A stretch of DNA of 64,000 nt from Liolophura sinensis (GCF_032854445.1 NC_088295.1:15177385-15241384), one strand, 5' to 3'; positions 11,501-22,160 are shown, counted from the first letter of the stretch. Notes: a model not told the origin generated them from the sequence alone. Program-made: numbers and translations.

Positions 11501-14500
11501 GATCTGCAACAAACTTAATGTAACACCATCTAAACTGTCAGGCATTTCAACCTGAAATCTCAAAAAATAAAATCTGACCTAGGCTGGGATAGAAACAACC
11601 ATGTTCGATCGAGCGTTTGAAAACAAGTATCTTAACCTATGCTGAACTGAAGAACAATGGTAAAACTGGTGAGAGTATATACATTCACTCCTACATTATC
11701 CTTACATCTTGATGGATATAAATAAGTTACATAATTAGCCAGAAATCAAAGTGTTCTCCCATTTTTCGATGAGAATGATTTGCAATGCTTCATTTGCAAT
11801 AAGATTCTCTAAAAGGCTAACCAATTACTATAGGTTTGTCACCAAAACTGTATCATTTAGAAAATCGGTTTACCATCAATCAATATTAATGTCGAAATCA
11901 GGCCAATCGATGGTCGATTTCTTGAAAGTCCCTGTAGATCAACATAAACCGATGACCGGACCCCCTCCCCATGTCAAACATGCAGTTTAACATTTTATCT
12001 AGTAGCTATGGGGATTGGGGGGGGGGGGGGGGGTTAAAGCCGTCATCGTACCCTTGTTTCATCGTAGTAAATCAAATACAATGGTGCGAAGCGATGGGAC
12101 AATCGCCAGCTTGAAGTGATGGGTTGATATGAAGCGTTGGCTAGATGGATCAATGCGTACTATCAACATCGTCATGCAAACCTACAGAACGGAATGGAAT
12201 GGAATAATGACACGACAATCGCTTTATTCGGCTACTTTCAGTAACCGTTGCATCTCACGAGATAACAGTTTACTGGAACAGTCGGTTTTGTGGCTATGTC
12301 TGCTGAGGTATAGACCTCTGTGGCCTCGTGGTTAGCGTACTAGTGCAGCACAATGATGACGCTGAGAGTTTAAGTAAAGTTCATGCTTACTTTCTCCCCG
12401 ATCGTACATGGGAAGGTCTCCCAGCAACCTGCATGCGTGGATGTTCACGGTTTCCCCCAAACATAATGCTGGCCGTCGTCGCATGAGTGGAATATTCTTG
12501 AGTACGACGTAACATACCAGTTAAATAAATAATTCAAATAAATCATGGCGTATATCGTTTAGATCACGATGTGGTTTTTCCTTCACTGTAGGATCCATGG
12601 TACGTGGTTCACAATGTGGTCATAGATACAGATGCCCATCTTTGTACCTTGAACGGAACATACATGGTGGCTTGTCGTTGAACTGCGATTGGACACGTTC
12701 AAATCCTACCCTACATATCTGTGTACAAAACAGGTTGGGTTGCGATGTGGTTGCCGGAAACACATGCAGGTTTGTTGTCTTATATGATGGCTCTGCTGTG
12801 ACCAGAACATCCGTGTGGTTTAGCTCAGCGCAACACTATCGACAATCTCCATGCAAGTATGCAAGTGGTCGTGCAGATGGTGAAATGTCCATTCAGGTTT
12901 GTTACTAGGTTTGTTTCCAAGCCTATGTTAGAACATCCGCTTGGTTATATCCATTTGTCATGAATATATATATATACACACTAAAATGTAGGCTTCCCTT
13001 AATTTACATACCCATGCATGAATATCGTTGTGCCATAGTGGGTAAAACTCCAATCAAATGAACAAATAAATGACATTTTGTCACCATGGAAATTCCTATG
13101 TTTGTGGATGTCCTTTACTGATCGTGCACATGACCAGGTTTATAGTTTATGTGGTGACTGAAACAACCCGTTTAAGGCTATTTATGTATGATTGGGATTT
13201 AACGTGATACTTAAAATTTTTTCAGTCACATGACAACGAGGAGAAATTAGGCGTGTGTACATATGTTATGTCTTCTTATGGCAGGGGGAGTCCATACCGC
13301 CAGAGTGCTGCCGCCACTAAAGTATCGAAGACACCAGACATGACACCCCACGCACTCACATTATACTGACACCAGGTCAACCAGTCATGTCAGTACTGAG
13401 CGCCAAGCGATTTTTAAGGTCTTTGGTGTGACCTGACACGGGTTTGATCCCGTGGTCTCCCGACTTCGAGGCGGACGCTCTAGCCATTAGGCAACCGAAG
13501 CGGTATATATGTATGTACGATTCTGTCTTACGTCCATTCCCAGAACTCCCTCTGCCATGGTTTGAGGTGGGTATGATTTCTAGAATAGGTGTTCCCACGA
13601 CTGTTAGACAACCAGACATCCAATCCGTGATCAGCAAGGATGTAAGCTAAACTTTCATTGGCCAGATTTGTCAGGAAGTTCGTTGAACTGCCCAAAAGTC
13701 CATGTTGCAGAAGGATTACGGGACCTGTCGTATCTGTAAACAGAAAAGGCACTAATGCTCTAATAATTTAGTTCCTTTTAACAATCTTGTTGCGCAGTCA
13801 TTGCAGTTTCCAAAAGATCGATCGTTCTCGGCTGTAATGTCATATATTTGTCAAATACATGGTAATAGGTCATGGTTTCTAGCGTGTCCTGTATATGAAT
13901 CCAAGACAAGAGTCCTGCGGACAAAAGCCCTGTGGACAAAAGCTCCTTCGTCTTAATTACCGATAGTCTAACAACATAATGTTGAATATTTGTTGCCTGG
14001 AACTTTTATAGTGTGATTTCCTTTGCCATCTTTAAGTTTGTCATCGAAAGGTATACCGCTATACGCTATCAGCCTATGTCATTCACCGTATTTGTCCACA
14101 CTGGGTTTTGTCCATGGGGCTGTTGTACGTGGAGTTTTTGTCTTGTCGTGCTTTCGTTCTGCATCCCTGTATATAGCTTATGTCATATCCGTTCTCTTGA
14201 ATGTATATGGCAGTTAAGTCAAGACAGTGAATAAATACATGAGATTTGTATTAAAGCACATGCAAGAAACATGCAAATGCAAAAACAGTCAAAACTGGTC
14301 CATGTCGATCATTACGATAATAACAAAGACTCAAAATTAATGTACCCGCACCTAAAGTTTTACAACACCAACTGGAAAAAATACAGGCCTGTATATTTAC
14401 TTGTCTTTAATGTGCAATGTAACTTTAAAAAACAAATCTTGAGCGTGCAGTTGTTTGTACAGGTACCTTGATGGCGTCCATGAGGAATCCTCTGTAGGTT

Positions 14501-17500
14501 CAGAATGAAGCCGTCATCGGTCGTCACGTAATGCTCTTCACAAGGGTAGCCTTTACTGGTGATTAGTTCTCCCTGAACATTATGACACAGGTAAATACAT
14601 AAACATGTACATCAGCTTGTTAAAAAAACTGTTGATTTACAAATTTGAACAAGCGCAAACTATCATGTTTACTATACACGTATACAGAATACAATTAAAG
14701 ATTTAGTCTTTAATCAGTTGAATGCTGTTTGCGATGCTGGAAATACCATGCCAGTTCATATATACGCAATCGACTGCTTTGCATGTGCTTTGTCCTTTCT
14801 TTAAGAAAATCACATCTTTATACGTTACTGTCTTCCTGAGTGTCGGAATATGTAGGAAGTCTGGCGGGAAAATCGTCTACACGTAGATTGAAGTGCTAAG
14901 GGGGATAACTCAAAGAGGACGTGTAAGATCAATTTGGCATGGATACTGTGTAAGGCCGGCCTCACACGATCAAGTTTACTTGAGCAAGAATATTGATGAA
15001 ACTATTGCAGCAATATTCTGGTACGTGTGATGTCCCCCGCAAGAGACTTGCTCAATATGTCCAGCAATGTGTAGCAATATTGCACACTACCCGTTCTTGC
15101 GCCGTGTGAGGGCTCTTTTCGAGATCTTGCGACGACTTGAGGCAATGTTGCTGGGAATAGAGCATGGTCCTATTATCCAGCAAGTTTATAGTACATGAAA
15201 AAACACATGTTCGCATATGTCAAGTTCAGTCGATCCCAATTTCATTCCAGATAAAAGAGGTGAATTATGCCTGGTCAGTGGTCAACCGAGGAGATAAAGC
15301 AGTTGATTTGTGAGGTGGAGGAACGACCGACACTGTGGAATGTATTGGTAGACGAATATAGAGACCAGGTGAAAAAATCTGACTCGTGGAAACAAGTGGC
15401 GGAAGCTTTAAACAAGGAACAATGCGAGGTGAGACATTTGAATTTTTTTTTATTAACATACATTTGTGTAGTCAAGGATGAGATGCTACATCAACATAAC
15501 TGTACAGCGTTTTTGTAAAAAATACTCCCTGGCAATTCATCCCTGGTCACTGACACTATCACTGACACTGAAGACTAAGCGCCAACAAATAATCTGACTT
15601 TAAAATCACTCTTGACTGTACACATGCATGTCTTTCTTTCCAGGTGGAAAAGAAGTTCCACACGCTGAGGACTCAGTATGCCGCTGAGGTTAAGGCCGAA
15701 GAAAAAAGGAAGTCCGGGTCCGAGGGTGTTGTAAAGAAGAGTAAGTGGCAGTACATGGAGGCGTTGTCGTTTGTCGGCGCGGGGATGAAAAAACGGCAAG
15801 GATCTTCCTCAGAGGTAGGTCCACTTTACGCATGTTGATACTGCCAGGACACTTCACCAATAGGAGTCATGAAATACTCTCCAAACTCGCGTTGAATCTC
15901 TCTCGCGGATGTCGCATGGTGGTTACTGCCTTGATGGCGAAGTCCCAGAAGCGTCCCTTGGGGGTTGAAATCTGCGCGCCAGGAACCAGGCATCATATTT
16001 CCGTCTCGGTCTTCAAGGTCAATTGTACCAGGGGGTGTATACGCTTCGTTCGGTTCCTTCATTAGGAAGTTGTGAAGGGCGACGACTGCTTGCACAACTA
16101 ATTGAGCCTTGTCTGGGTTCAAATTGATGGGCTTCAGCAAAACGCGGAATCGAGTTGCCAGTATACCGAATGTACTTTCGACCATCCGTCGTGCCCGACT
16201 AAGCCTGTAGTTAAATACCCGACTGACAATGTCCCTTGTTCGGAATGGATAAGGCTTCATTATATTTTCTTGAAGTGCAAATGCATCGTCAGCTACAACC
16301 ACGTAAGGCACAGGTTTTGTTCGACCTGGAAGTGGTGAAGGATCAGGAAGTGACAGCGCCTTCTCTTTTAGACCCGTGAAAAGTTGAGTTGCCGAAAAAA
16401 CACCACCATCTGATACTCGCCCATTACAGCCTATATCCACGAACATGAATCTGTATTTGGCATCAACAAGTGCGAGCAGAACTATACTATGTGTGCCCTT
16501 ATAGTTGAAAAATAACTGCCGCTTTTGGCCGGAGCTTTCAGGACCACGTGTTTACCATCAAGTGCGCCGATGCAATGGGGGAAATGCCATAATTTTTTGT
16601 ACGCTTCAGCAACGACTTCCCACTCCACTGCAGAACGCGGAAACTGAAAGTACAAAATAGATTACGATGTAAATTCTATTATCGTATGGTGGTCAATCAT
16701 TGTCAGATTGTTACTTCACTAGACTAGCTCACATGGGTTTATCAGAAATAATTTATTATACTCTTTGAATGGGGGTACATCGAGCCACCGTTGTTTGATA
16801 CAGTCATTTAATATTAATATGTACGTCCAGCTTAAATGAACAGTTTGATGTTGTTTGTATAATCTCATATATATTATGCTGTTTTTAAAGAGACTATACT
16901 CAGATTTGTGGTAAAAAATCGATCAGCGCTAATCAAATCGGGCTTTCGCTCTATTCTAAGATAGCTCAAATCATTTACCTTTCAGAAAATACCACGTTTG
17001 TTGTTGTACGATTTCCCGTTTAAAAACGCTAATAGAGTTTGCCAAATTAGATAATTCGACCCGAATTATCTAATTTTTGTTTTTTTTGAATATTGCTCTT
17101 AGAGTAAAACGGTGCCACAACTAGTGCCGTAGAGGGTTAGTAGATAGCCCCATGTAACAGCGCCTTGTAGCTAGGGGAGCCCCCAATGTGATTAGCGCTG
17201 ATCGATTTTTTACCACAAATCTGAGGTATAGTCCTCTTTAAAGCTGCATGGGTGAAAAAAACCTTGCAATGTTTTATTTTTTTTTTTTTTTTCAAGATTG
17301 GATTTTCCGAAACTCTCCCTGACAGAAGTGACGAAACCATCGAAATGGCCAGCACCGCTCCGACAACAAAGAAAGCCCGGCGTGAACCCAACAAGGACCT
17401 GTTGGCTCAGGCTGTAAAAAGTGCTTGAAGAGCCGCCAGCGGGACGCTCTTGATATTTTCGGTCCAGTACGTTTCGACGGAGCTTCGAGCTATTCGTGGA

Positions 17501-19312
17501 GAACATATTCGAAACAGAGCCAAACGAGATATTACTATGACAATTTTGAGAGCTCAGGAACTGGTATGAACAGCAGTACAGTGGTAATTCGTCACCTCTT
17601 TCCTGGAGGGCTGACACGCCGTCGCCTTCATTTAGCCAATCACATGCCTCAAGCACGACCATGCAGAATATTGTTACTGACCAAAACCAATATGCCACCT
17701 ATTCTGGCATTGCTCCGAACTCTTGTGCTGGTGCGGGATACAACGCCTATCCCTCTTTGTAAATTGTGTTACTGCAACAAGTGCATACATTACCTTGATG
17801 CCATCCTTCAGGGCCTTGTAGATGGCTTTGCAAACGACAGAGATCGTGTTTGAACGAATACGAAACAAGTACGCCAAACTGTCTTTGAACAGTCTTACTC
17901 GATACTAAAATCGAATATTATTAAGTAGTGACTATAGTAGTTGTTATTTTTGGTTTCGCTATAAATCCTTGTCAACATCTCTTTAGCAACTGTCTCCAGT
18001 ATGTTTACAACTACAGTGAATGTTGAATAAATAAATACATAAATACATCGTTTTGTTCAATGGTCATTACTCACCTGTAGCTAAAAATCGGAGTGTGAGG
18101 GCAAGACGTTCCTTAGCTGGGATAGCTTTCCTCATGACCGTGTCTTTGCGGGTAATTTCTGCCTCAATCATATCAAGGATAACTTGAAAGTCCCCATGCC
18201 TCATCCTCAGAAATTCCCGCAGCTGTTGTGGGTCCTCAATCATCAATTCTGCCATGAGAGCATTATATGCACCTAGTGATGTCCGTCTGGCGATCCACGG
18301 TCGTACCCACCATCGGCGTTTTCTTTTTTTCATCAGCTCCAACAAAACAATAACCGCGGCAGCCCTTCTTTTCCGATTTATTCCTGTAACGGTTTGGAAC
18401 CGAGCCATTTCCTTTCACTGTGACAACACAATTCAATGACAGCCCAACTCAGTTGCTGATATCTTGCAGCAAATATTGCAACAAGTGTCGTGTGAGGGGG
18501 GTTTCAATTTTCTTCCGCAAGAGGTCTGCAAGAAAGTCGTCTACGTCTTTCTGCAATAATCTTGGCAAGAAAATTGCCTCACGTGTGACGGTCCGCTAAA
18601 TTTCTTGCGCAACATTCTGGCTCTAGTAAACTTGACGGTGTGAGGCCGGCCTAAGAGAAACCCAGCTTACGGCGATTTTTCAAATGACACGCCAAAAAGT
18701 TAACAAATTACCGCTCAATTATTTCATTACGAGTTTTTATTAGGTATCTTCTCTCCATGTCTATATGCACGCTATCTTCCTCAGTCGTGTATATATAGGA
18801 GCCTAAAATCTTAATATATAAATAAATCTTTGGTAAATGAAAATGGTTTTAATGTTGCTTTTTTTTAAATTATATTTTCAGATCTAATATATAGATAGCA
18901 CTGCGTCATTTGAAATGTTCTATGTTATAAATTATGTCCAACCAAGCATATAACAGTGATTGAGAGTACTGATGTTGAAGATGTATAACGCAGCTAAATG
19001 ACGTGTGCAAGCTTAGGCGAGCAGTGTAACTATGCGGTACCCTATACACAAACCCAGCCTATATGCTTGCGGTCAAGTTCACTCATCTGTGCAGTACCCT
19101 TCACCCCGCTGAACGGAGCCTCTGTTTTTATCTTAACGTGTATAAGCAAAAGGCAGGCTTTTCATGATACATACTGCAGTCATGTTTTCCTCTGGGTCCC
19201 ATGGTTTTTCGTCCCAATGGAACAGTCTGTGACCCACAATTACTGGCAGAAGTATGAATATCCCCAGGAGCTGAACACAGGCCGTGGCGGGAAGGCTGGT
19301 AGAGACGGCCAT
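8516..19312 (-). CDS. acid lipase (gastric/lysosomal family, AB-hydrolase)
   Basis: Hydrolyses triacylglycerols or cholesteryl esters, secreted or in lysosomes. Eight coding exons on the - strand: 19312-19175, 14572-14467, 13733-13532, 11287-11044, 10937-10788, 9910-9839, 9473-9402 and 8758-8516. All have GT-AG junctions, and the phases sum to 408 codons plus stop, close to the ~400 aa of LIPF/LIPA. Exon 1 encodes a hydrophobic signal peptide (core [12 protein letters not shown]), then the DPEENM segment. Next come the family's [14 protein letters not shown] and LLQHGLL (oxyanion region), [12 protein letters not shown], and the nucleophile elbow GHSQG (Ser180). The last exon has Asp351 in [11 protein letters not shown] and His380 in WNHLDF, completing the triad. 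The start at 19312 was chosen for its good Kozak context; an in-frame ATG 12 bases upstream is possible. A 3.7 kb Harbinger element sits in intron 1 without disturbing any exon. The substrate and the exact orthologue within LIPA/LIPF/LIPM are not resolved. Confidence 0.95.
10015..10160. repeat. AT-rich cluster of TTCTGTTA/TAACAGAA motifs
   Basis: Within a lipase intron, TTCTGTTA and its complement recur several times in both orientations over about 200 bases (near 9965, 9990, 10100 and 10130). It may be the remnant of an AT-rich satellite or MITE. Its boundaries are not clear. Confidence 0.3.
12010..12033. repeat. G homopolymer tract
   Basis: GGGGATT followed by about 17 consecutive G residues, in a lipase intron. 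It could form a quadruplex and is likely to be length-polymorphic. Confidence 0.8.
12313..12543 (+). repeat. SINE family A, old diverged copy
   Basis: It begins CTCTGTGGCCTCGTGGTTAG (tRNA-like A-box region). It runs through GGGAAGGTCTCCCAGCAACC and AATGCTGGCCGTCGTC to the tail ATTCTTGAGTACGACGTAAC, and ends in AAATAAATAATTCAAATAAA. It is clearly family A but has many substitutions and internal deletions, so it is much older than the copies with intact target duplications. Confidence 0.8.
13185..13508 (-). repeat. SINE family B, near full length
   Basis: Read on the - strand from 13508: a tRNA-like head, with TGCCTAATGGCTAGAGCG as A-box region and GGGATCAAACCC as B-box in a drawable T-arm. 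A body follows containing GGTGTCATGTCTGGTGTCTT and AGTGGCGGCAGCACT. The tail is GACTGAAAAAATTTTAAGTA then CACGTTAAATCCCAA. It ends only 24 bases from lipase exon 3 (left end 13532), so the exon's 5' splice site lies just upstream of an inserted tRNA-like promoter in the same orientation. The copies at 19976 and 22541 share its body and tail. Confidence 0.8.
14954..14990 (+). repeat. Harbinger left terminal inverted repeat
   Basis: Starts directly after TAA at 14951-14953. The first 14 bases, GGCCGGCCTCACAC, are identical to the complement of the right end, and the match continues through TCAAGTTTACT. GGCCGGCC is itself palindromic. Confidence 0.9.
15267..17569 (+). pseudogene. Harbinger MADF/Myb-like DNA-binding accessory protein, frameshifted
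   Basis: Harbinger elements encode a second protein that binds subterminal DNA and carries the transposase to the nucleus. Exon 1 (15267-15428) encodes a MADF-type start, [20 protein letters not shown], with the conserved aromatic WNV and SWKQVAEAL. Exon 2 (15644-15814) continues [18 protein letters not shown] and [13 protein letters not shown] probable third exon (17297-17569) gives an acidic/basic linker, then the C-terminal helix [11 protein letters not shown] and [15 protein letters not shown] typical of these proteins. Two small indels in exon 3 (near 17424 and near 17466) move the frame out and back, so the copy is damaged there. Exon 3 lies in the transposase's second intron, and transposase exon 3 lies wholly inside this gene's second intron. 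Confidence 0.8.
15826..18408 (-). pseudogene. Harbinger transposase (HARBI1-like, DDE_Tnp_4), one frameshift
   Basis: Cut-and-paste transposase. Exons on the - strand: 18408-18075 (N-terminal region with the basic stretch [14 protein letters not shown]), 17882-17794 (helix-turn-helix-like [20 protein letters not shown]), and 16643-15826 (catalytic domain). Splice sites are GT-AG and the phases agree. The catalytic residues are visible: D in GALDGKHV, D in VVADDAF, and E in RRMVESTFG. The last exon is 818 bases where a multiple of three is needed. A T appears to be missing near 16511, which splits the catalytic exon into two frames just after KAPAKSGS. Otherwise it looks intact. It lies in the same orientation as the host lipase gene. 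A single base error in the assembly cannot be excluded. Confidence 0.9.
16877..17249. mobile_element. MITE nested in the Harbinger element
   Basis: Arms of about 60 bases are inverted repeats. The left arm contains CAGATTTGTGGTAAAAAATC then GATCAGCGCTAATCA. The right arm is its complement, GATTAGCGCTGATCGATTTT then TTACCACAAATCTGAG. There is no coding capacity. Inside lies a perfect 15 bp-arm hairpin at 17044-17076 (AAATTAGATAATTCG, loop ACC). The target duplication is not obvious. The MITE interrupts the region where an intron of each Harbinger gene lies, so it need not affect either protein. Confidence 0.8.
18615..18651 (-). repeat. Harbinger right terminal inverted repeat
   Basis: Complement of the left end: AGTAAACTTGACGGTGTGAG then GCCGGCC. 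It is followed by TAA at 18652-18654. Confidence 0.9.
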
Positions 19313-19974
19313 AGTCACATACATACACAGTAAGGATACTGAATCCTCAGCTATCGAGGGAGTCAAAGTCCTCACCCTGTGACATATCAGACAAAGGAAG
19401 GCAGAATGGTCACAGAGTGGCCATATTTACACATGCAAATATCATATACCGACCTCTGACACCACAGAATGGTCGATGTGACATCACCTGTTACAGTACT
19501 GGGGAAAATAGGGAGTGGGAAGTGTCGCTGTTAGCGACATGCAGAAGAGTGGTCTGCAGTGTTAAGGATACATCCGGGTCATACCCGTATATAACAAGCA
19601 TACAATAAATCACATGCGGTCGTCATGTATAATAATGGTGACGGCTCATATATATACTAAAGGAATACAGTAAATCAGCTGGTGATGGTATGTACAGTAA
19701 AGGATGAACTGTAAGACATTTACAGCATACCCTACATGACTCAGGCGGATTTACACGTAGTATCAATAATATGATAGACGAACAATATATAGCAGTGGTA
19801 CATGGGGTTACTCAATTTATTTAAAATTTGTACATATAAATATGAATATTTTAATACACCCCCATGTGACTTGTATGCGTGTGTGCGTTACCTTATATAA
19901 GGTTTATACAAAGAGGTGTATTCAAATGTCAGTGATACTTTATAAATGTTTCACAACGAATTCTACATGTTATG

Positions 19975-20200
19975 TGCAGGGCAAAAACTTGGAACTGCTC
20001 AGCCCTGTCAGGTTAAAACAAGGAAACGTGACTGTTTGGCCCAGTGTCAGAATAATGCGACTGGATGGGGTGTCATGTCCGGTGTCTTAGGCATGATGCT
20101 TCAGTGGCGGAAGCACTTTGGAGGCATGGATTCGCCCTGACACAAGAAGACAATATATGTGCACATACCTAATGATGATTCATATGAGTGAAATATCGAC
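19975..20200 (+). repeat. SINE family B, 5'-truncated copy
   Basis: About 225 bases nearly identical to 22541-22760. Shared blocks include GAAACGTG then ACTGTTTGGCCCAGTGTCAG, GTGTCATGTCCGGTGTCTTA, and ATATGTGCACATACCTAATG. The body matches family B at 13185-13508 but there is no tRNA-like head. It ends just before the AAAAATT tail that the other copies have. Confidence 0.75.
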
Positions 20201-20374
20201 CCTCTGACCAATGGGTTTATTACTCCCATTGACTTTGATACACTATATTTTACACTGATACAATTTAACGCGGCTTTACTAGCATACATATGATGTGTAT
20301 ATAAGCACAGATTTACGGGCGTTCTGCAAGCGTGGTCTCCTAATTAATATTTCCATGTCACCCGATAGCATATA

Positions 20375-20538
20375 CACCTAAATATTCAGATGAGTTACAC
20401 TGCAGCGGCAAAGATTGTAAGATTATAAGCACCAGCTGCATGAGATTTGTGTGTATATACAAATATATCTCATGCAGTTAGTGCTTATTATCTTACAATC
20501 TTTGCCGCTGCAATGTAACTCATCTGAATATATAGGTG
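20375..20538. mobile_element. 164 bp near-perfect palindrome (fold-back/MITE)
   Basis: The left arm begins CACCTAAATATTCAGATGAG and runs through GCAGCGGCAAAGATTGTAAG and AGCTGCATGAGAT. The right arm is its complement with very few mismatches and ends in CATCTGAATATATAGGTG. The loop is a short TATATACAAATATA-like segment. There is no coding capacity, and no clear target duplication was seen. Confidence 0.85.
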
Positions 20539-20554
20539 AAATTTTTATACTTCG

Positions 20555-21190
20555 ACAAGCATGTAATATAGGAGAATGCATGGAATGAATGAATGATTAT
20601 GGCTTAACGCCATATCGAGAATGCATGGAAAACATAGGGCCATTTATTTCATATTATCGGTAGCTGATCGTTTTAAACCGTTCACTGACAAGACTTTGAC
20701 TCACTACTGATTGGATAATAGTCCGTTTATTAACAGCTTTGGTTTGTGTTTCCAAAATTCTGAAGATACATGTAGTTCCAATGCAGAAAGTCCCATGCGC
20801 CAGGACCACGATGCTGTGAACAAGGAAGAAGGCTGCTCCAGCTAAAAATCATATACCATGTGTAAAGACCGGCGTTACAAGGCAGTTGGAATGTGGTAAT
20901 CACATAACGCAGAATCCAAATTTAAGATGGCTCTGTTGATCTTACTGGCTATTTCATTTAAGGTTTAATTCAGAACCATATATAACAGTGTGTATTCATC
21001 GCCCTCGGCAACCATATACTTTGACAAGCATGTAATACAGGATAATGCATAGAAAACCGAGATTATCGGCAGCTGATCGTTTTAAACGGTTAACTGACAA
21101 GACTTTGACTCACTATTGAATGATAATAAAGTGCGTTTCTTATTAACTTTGGCTTTGACTTTCCAAAATTCTGCTTTCATGTCTACATGT
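20555..21190 (+). repeat. local direct duplication, two diverged copies
   Basis: 20555-20770 and 21018-21180 share ordered blocks: GACAAGCATGTAATA, GGTAGCTGATCGTTTTAAAC (GGCAGCTGATCG in the second copy), TGACAAGACTTTGACTCACT, and TTTCCAAAATTCTG. Between them, near 20825-20880, lies one unit of the minisatellite that expands at 21535-22160. Confidence 0.7.
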
Positions 21191-21534
21191 ACACCTCTCC
21201 TATCTATGTTAATTATTCCCCTATTTCGTGAAATGTGGTTGCTAGAAAAGCCGTTGACTGACGTTGTGTTTCTGCATGCGTGCAGGATGTGGACACGGAT
21301 ATCCTAACAGATAAGCTTACATGTGTAGCTTGCCAGAATCACGTGCGTATATAACTGCATGTGGAAGTTCGCCCAGTGCGCCAGATATCAAACTCGTCAA
21401 AGTTACTAAAGGTATACCGTATGTACATGTATAAGCTTGTCAAATGTATATTTATAAATACTTATACAGCGTTTGGCGGACGCATGCAACATCGACTCTG
21501 AGCGCATGGTTCACCACTTTAACGCTATGGAAGG

Positions 21535-22160
21535 CAGTCCCAGATAAAAATGACACAGACCTATCATATGTAAAAAGACCAGCGTTACAAAAGCCAAGGA
21601 AGAAGGCTGCCTGGGATAAAAATGATACAGACCTATCGTGTGTAAAAAGATCAGCGTTACAAAGGCTAAGGCAGAAGGCTGCCCAAGACAAAAATTATAT
21701 AGGGTCATCATATGTTAAGACTATCATTTAAAAGCTAGGGAAGAAGGTTGTCTCAGATAAAAAATGACGTAGACCTATATTATGTGTAAAAACCAGCGTT
21801 ACAAAAGCTAAAACGCTGCTCCAGATAAGCATATGTATTGATCTACACAAAAGTTATCAGGAAGAAGGCTGCCACAGATTAAAACAATATACCATATATG
21901 TGAAGGCCAGCGTTACAAAGGCTGTAATGAAGAAGAATGCTCCAGATAAAAAAATGATACAGGCCTATCATATGTAAGGACCAGAGTTACAAAAAATATA
22001 ATATAACGAAGAAAGCTGCACAGTAAAAATGATATACCATCATGTAAAGACCAACGTTATAAAAGCTAAGGAAGACGGCTGCCTCGGATAAAAATGATTT
22101 ATGTAAAGTACAAGCGTTACAAAAGCTGTCATGAAGAATGTCCCAAATAAAAAACTGCAT
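21535..22160 (+). repeat. minisatellite, 60-70 bp unit, about 8-9 copies
   Basis: A diverged unit recurs, with landmarks GAAGAAGGCTGC, GATAAAAATGATA, CCTATCATATGTAAA and CAGCGTTACAAAAGCTAAGG. GTTACAAA-type landmarks fall near 21585, 21653, 21797, 21910, 21985, 22050 and 22115, giving a period of about 66-68. The open reading frame over 21444-21731 exists only because the first units keep frame, and it is not considered a gene. Confidence 0.8.

Larger units (their letters stand above)
14954..18651. mobile_element. PIF/Harbinger DNA transposon with TIRs and TAA duplication
   Basis: 3698 bp element in intron 1 of the lipase. Its ends are terminal inverted repeats: left GGCCGGCCTCACACGATCAA, right end the complement of GGCCGGCCTCACACCGTCAA, both continuing into GTTTACT. 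They are flanked by a direct TAA (14951-14953 and 18652-18654), the 3 bp duplication typical of Harbinger. Inside are a DDE transposase on the - strand and a MADF/Myb-like gene on the + strand, the standard two-gene set of the superfamily. Subterminal DNA at both ends repeats CGTGTGA and GCAAGA motifs. A 373 bp MITE has inserted at 16877-17249. Each gene carries only one or two frame breaks, so the element is fairly young, but this copy is probably not autonomous. Confidence 0.95.

Noticed and set aside
13437-13508. tRNA-like sequence with A- and B-boxes
   Set aside because: It continues directly into SINE body and tail, and no full aminoacyl stem forms; it is a SINE head. The same holds for the heads at 35374, 44466 and 52465.
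17210-17698. 162-codon - strand frame in the Harbinger element
   Set aside because: It is opposite MADF exon 3 and runs into the MITE arm; no transposase motif and no consistent splice sites.
21444-21731. Open frame with repeated DKNDTDLSYVKR-type peptides
   Set aside because: It follows the 66-68 bp minisatellite, the frame is lost in later units, and there is no start or splice context or homology.
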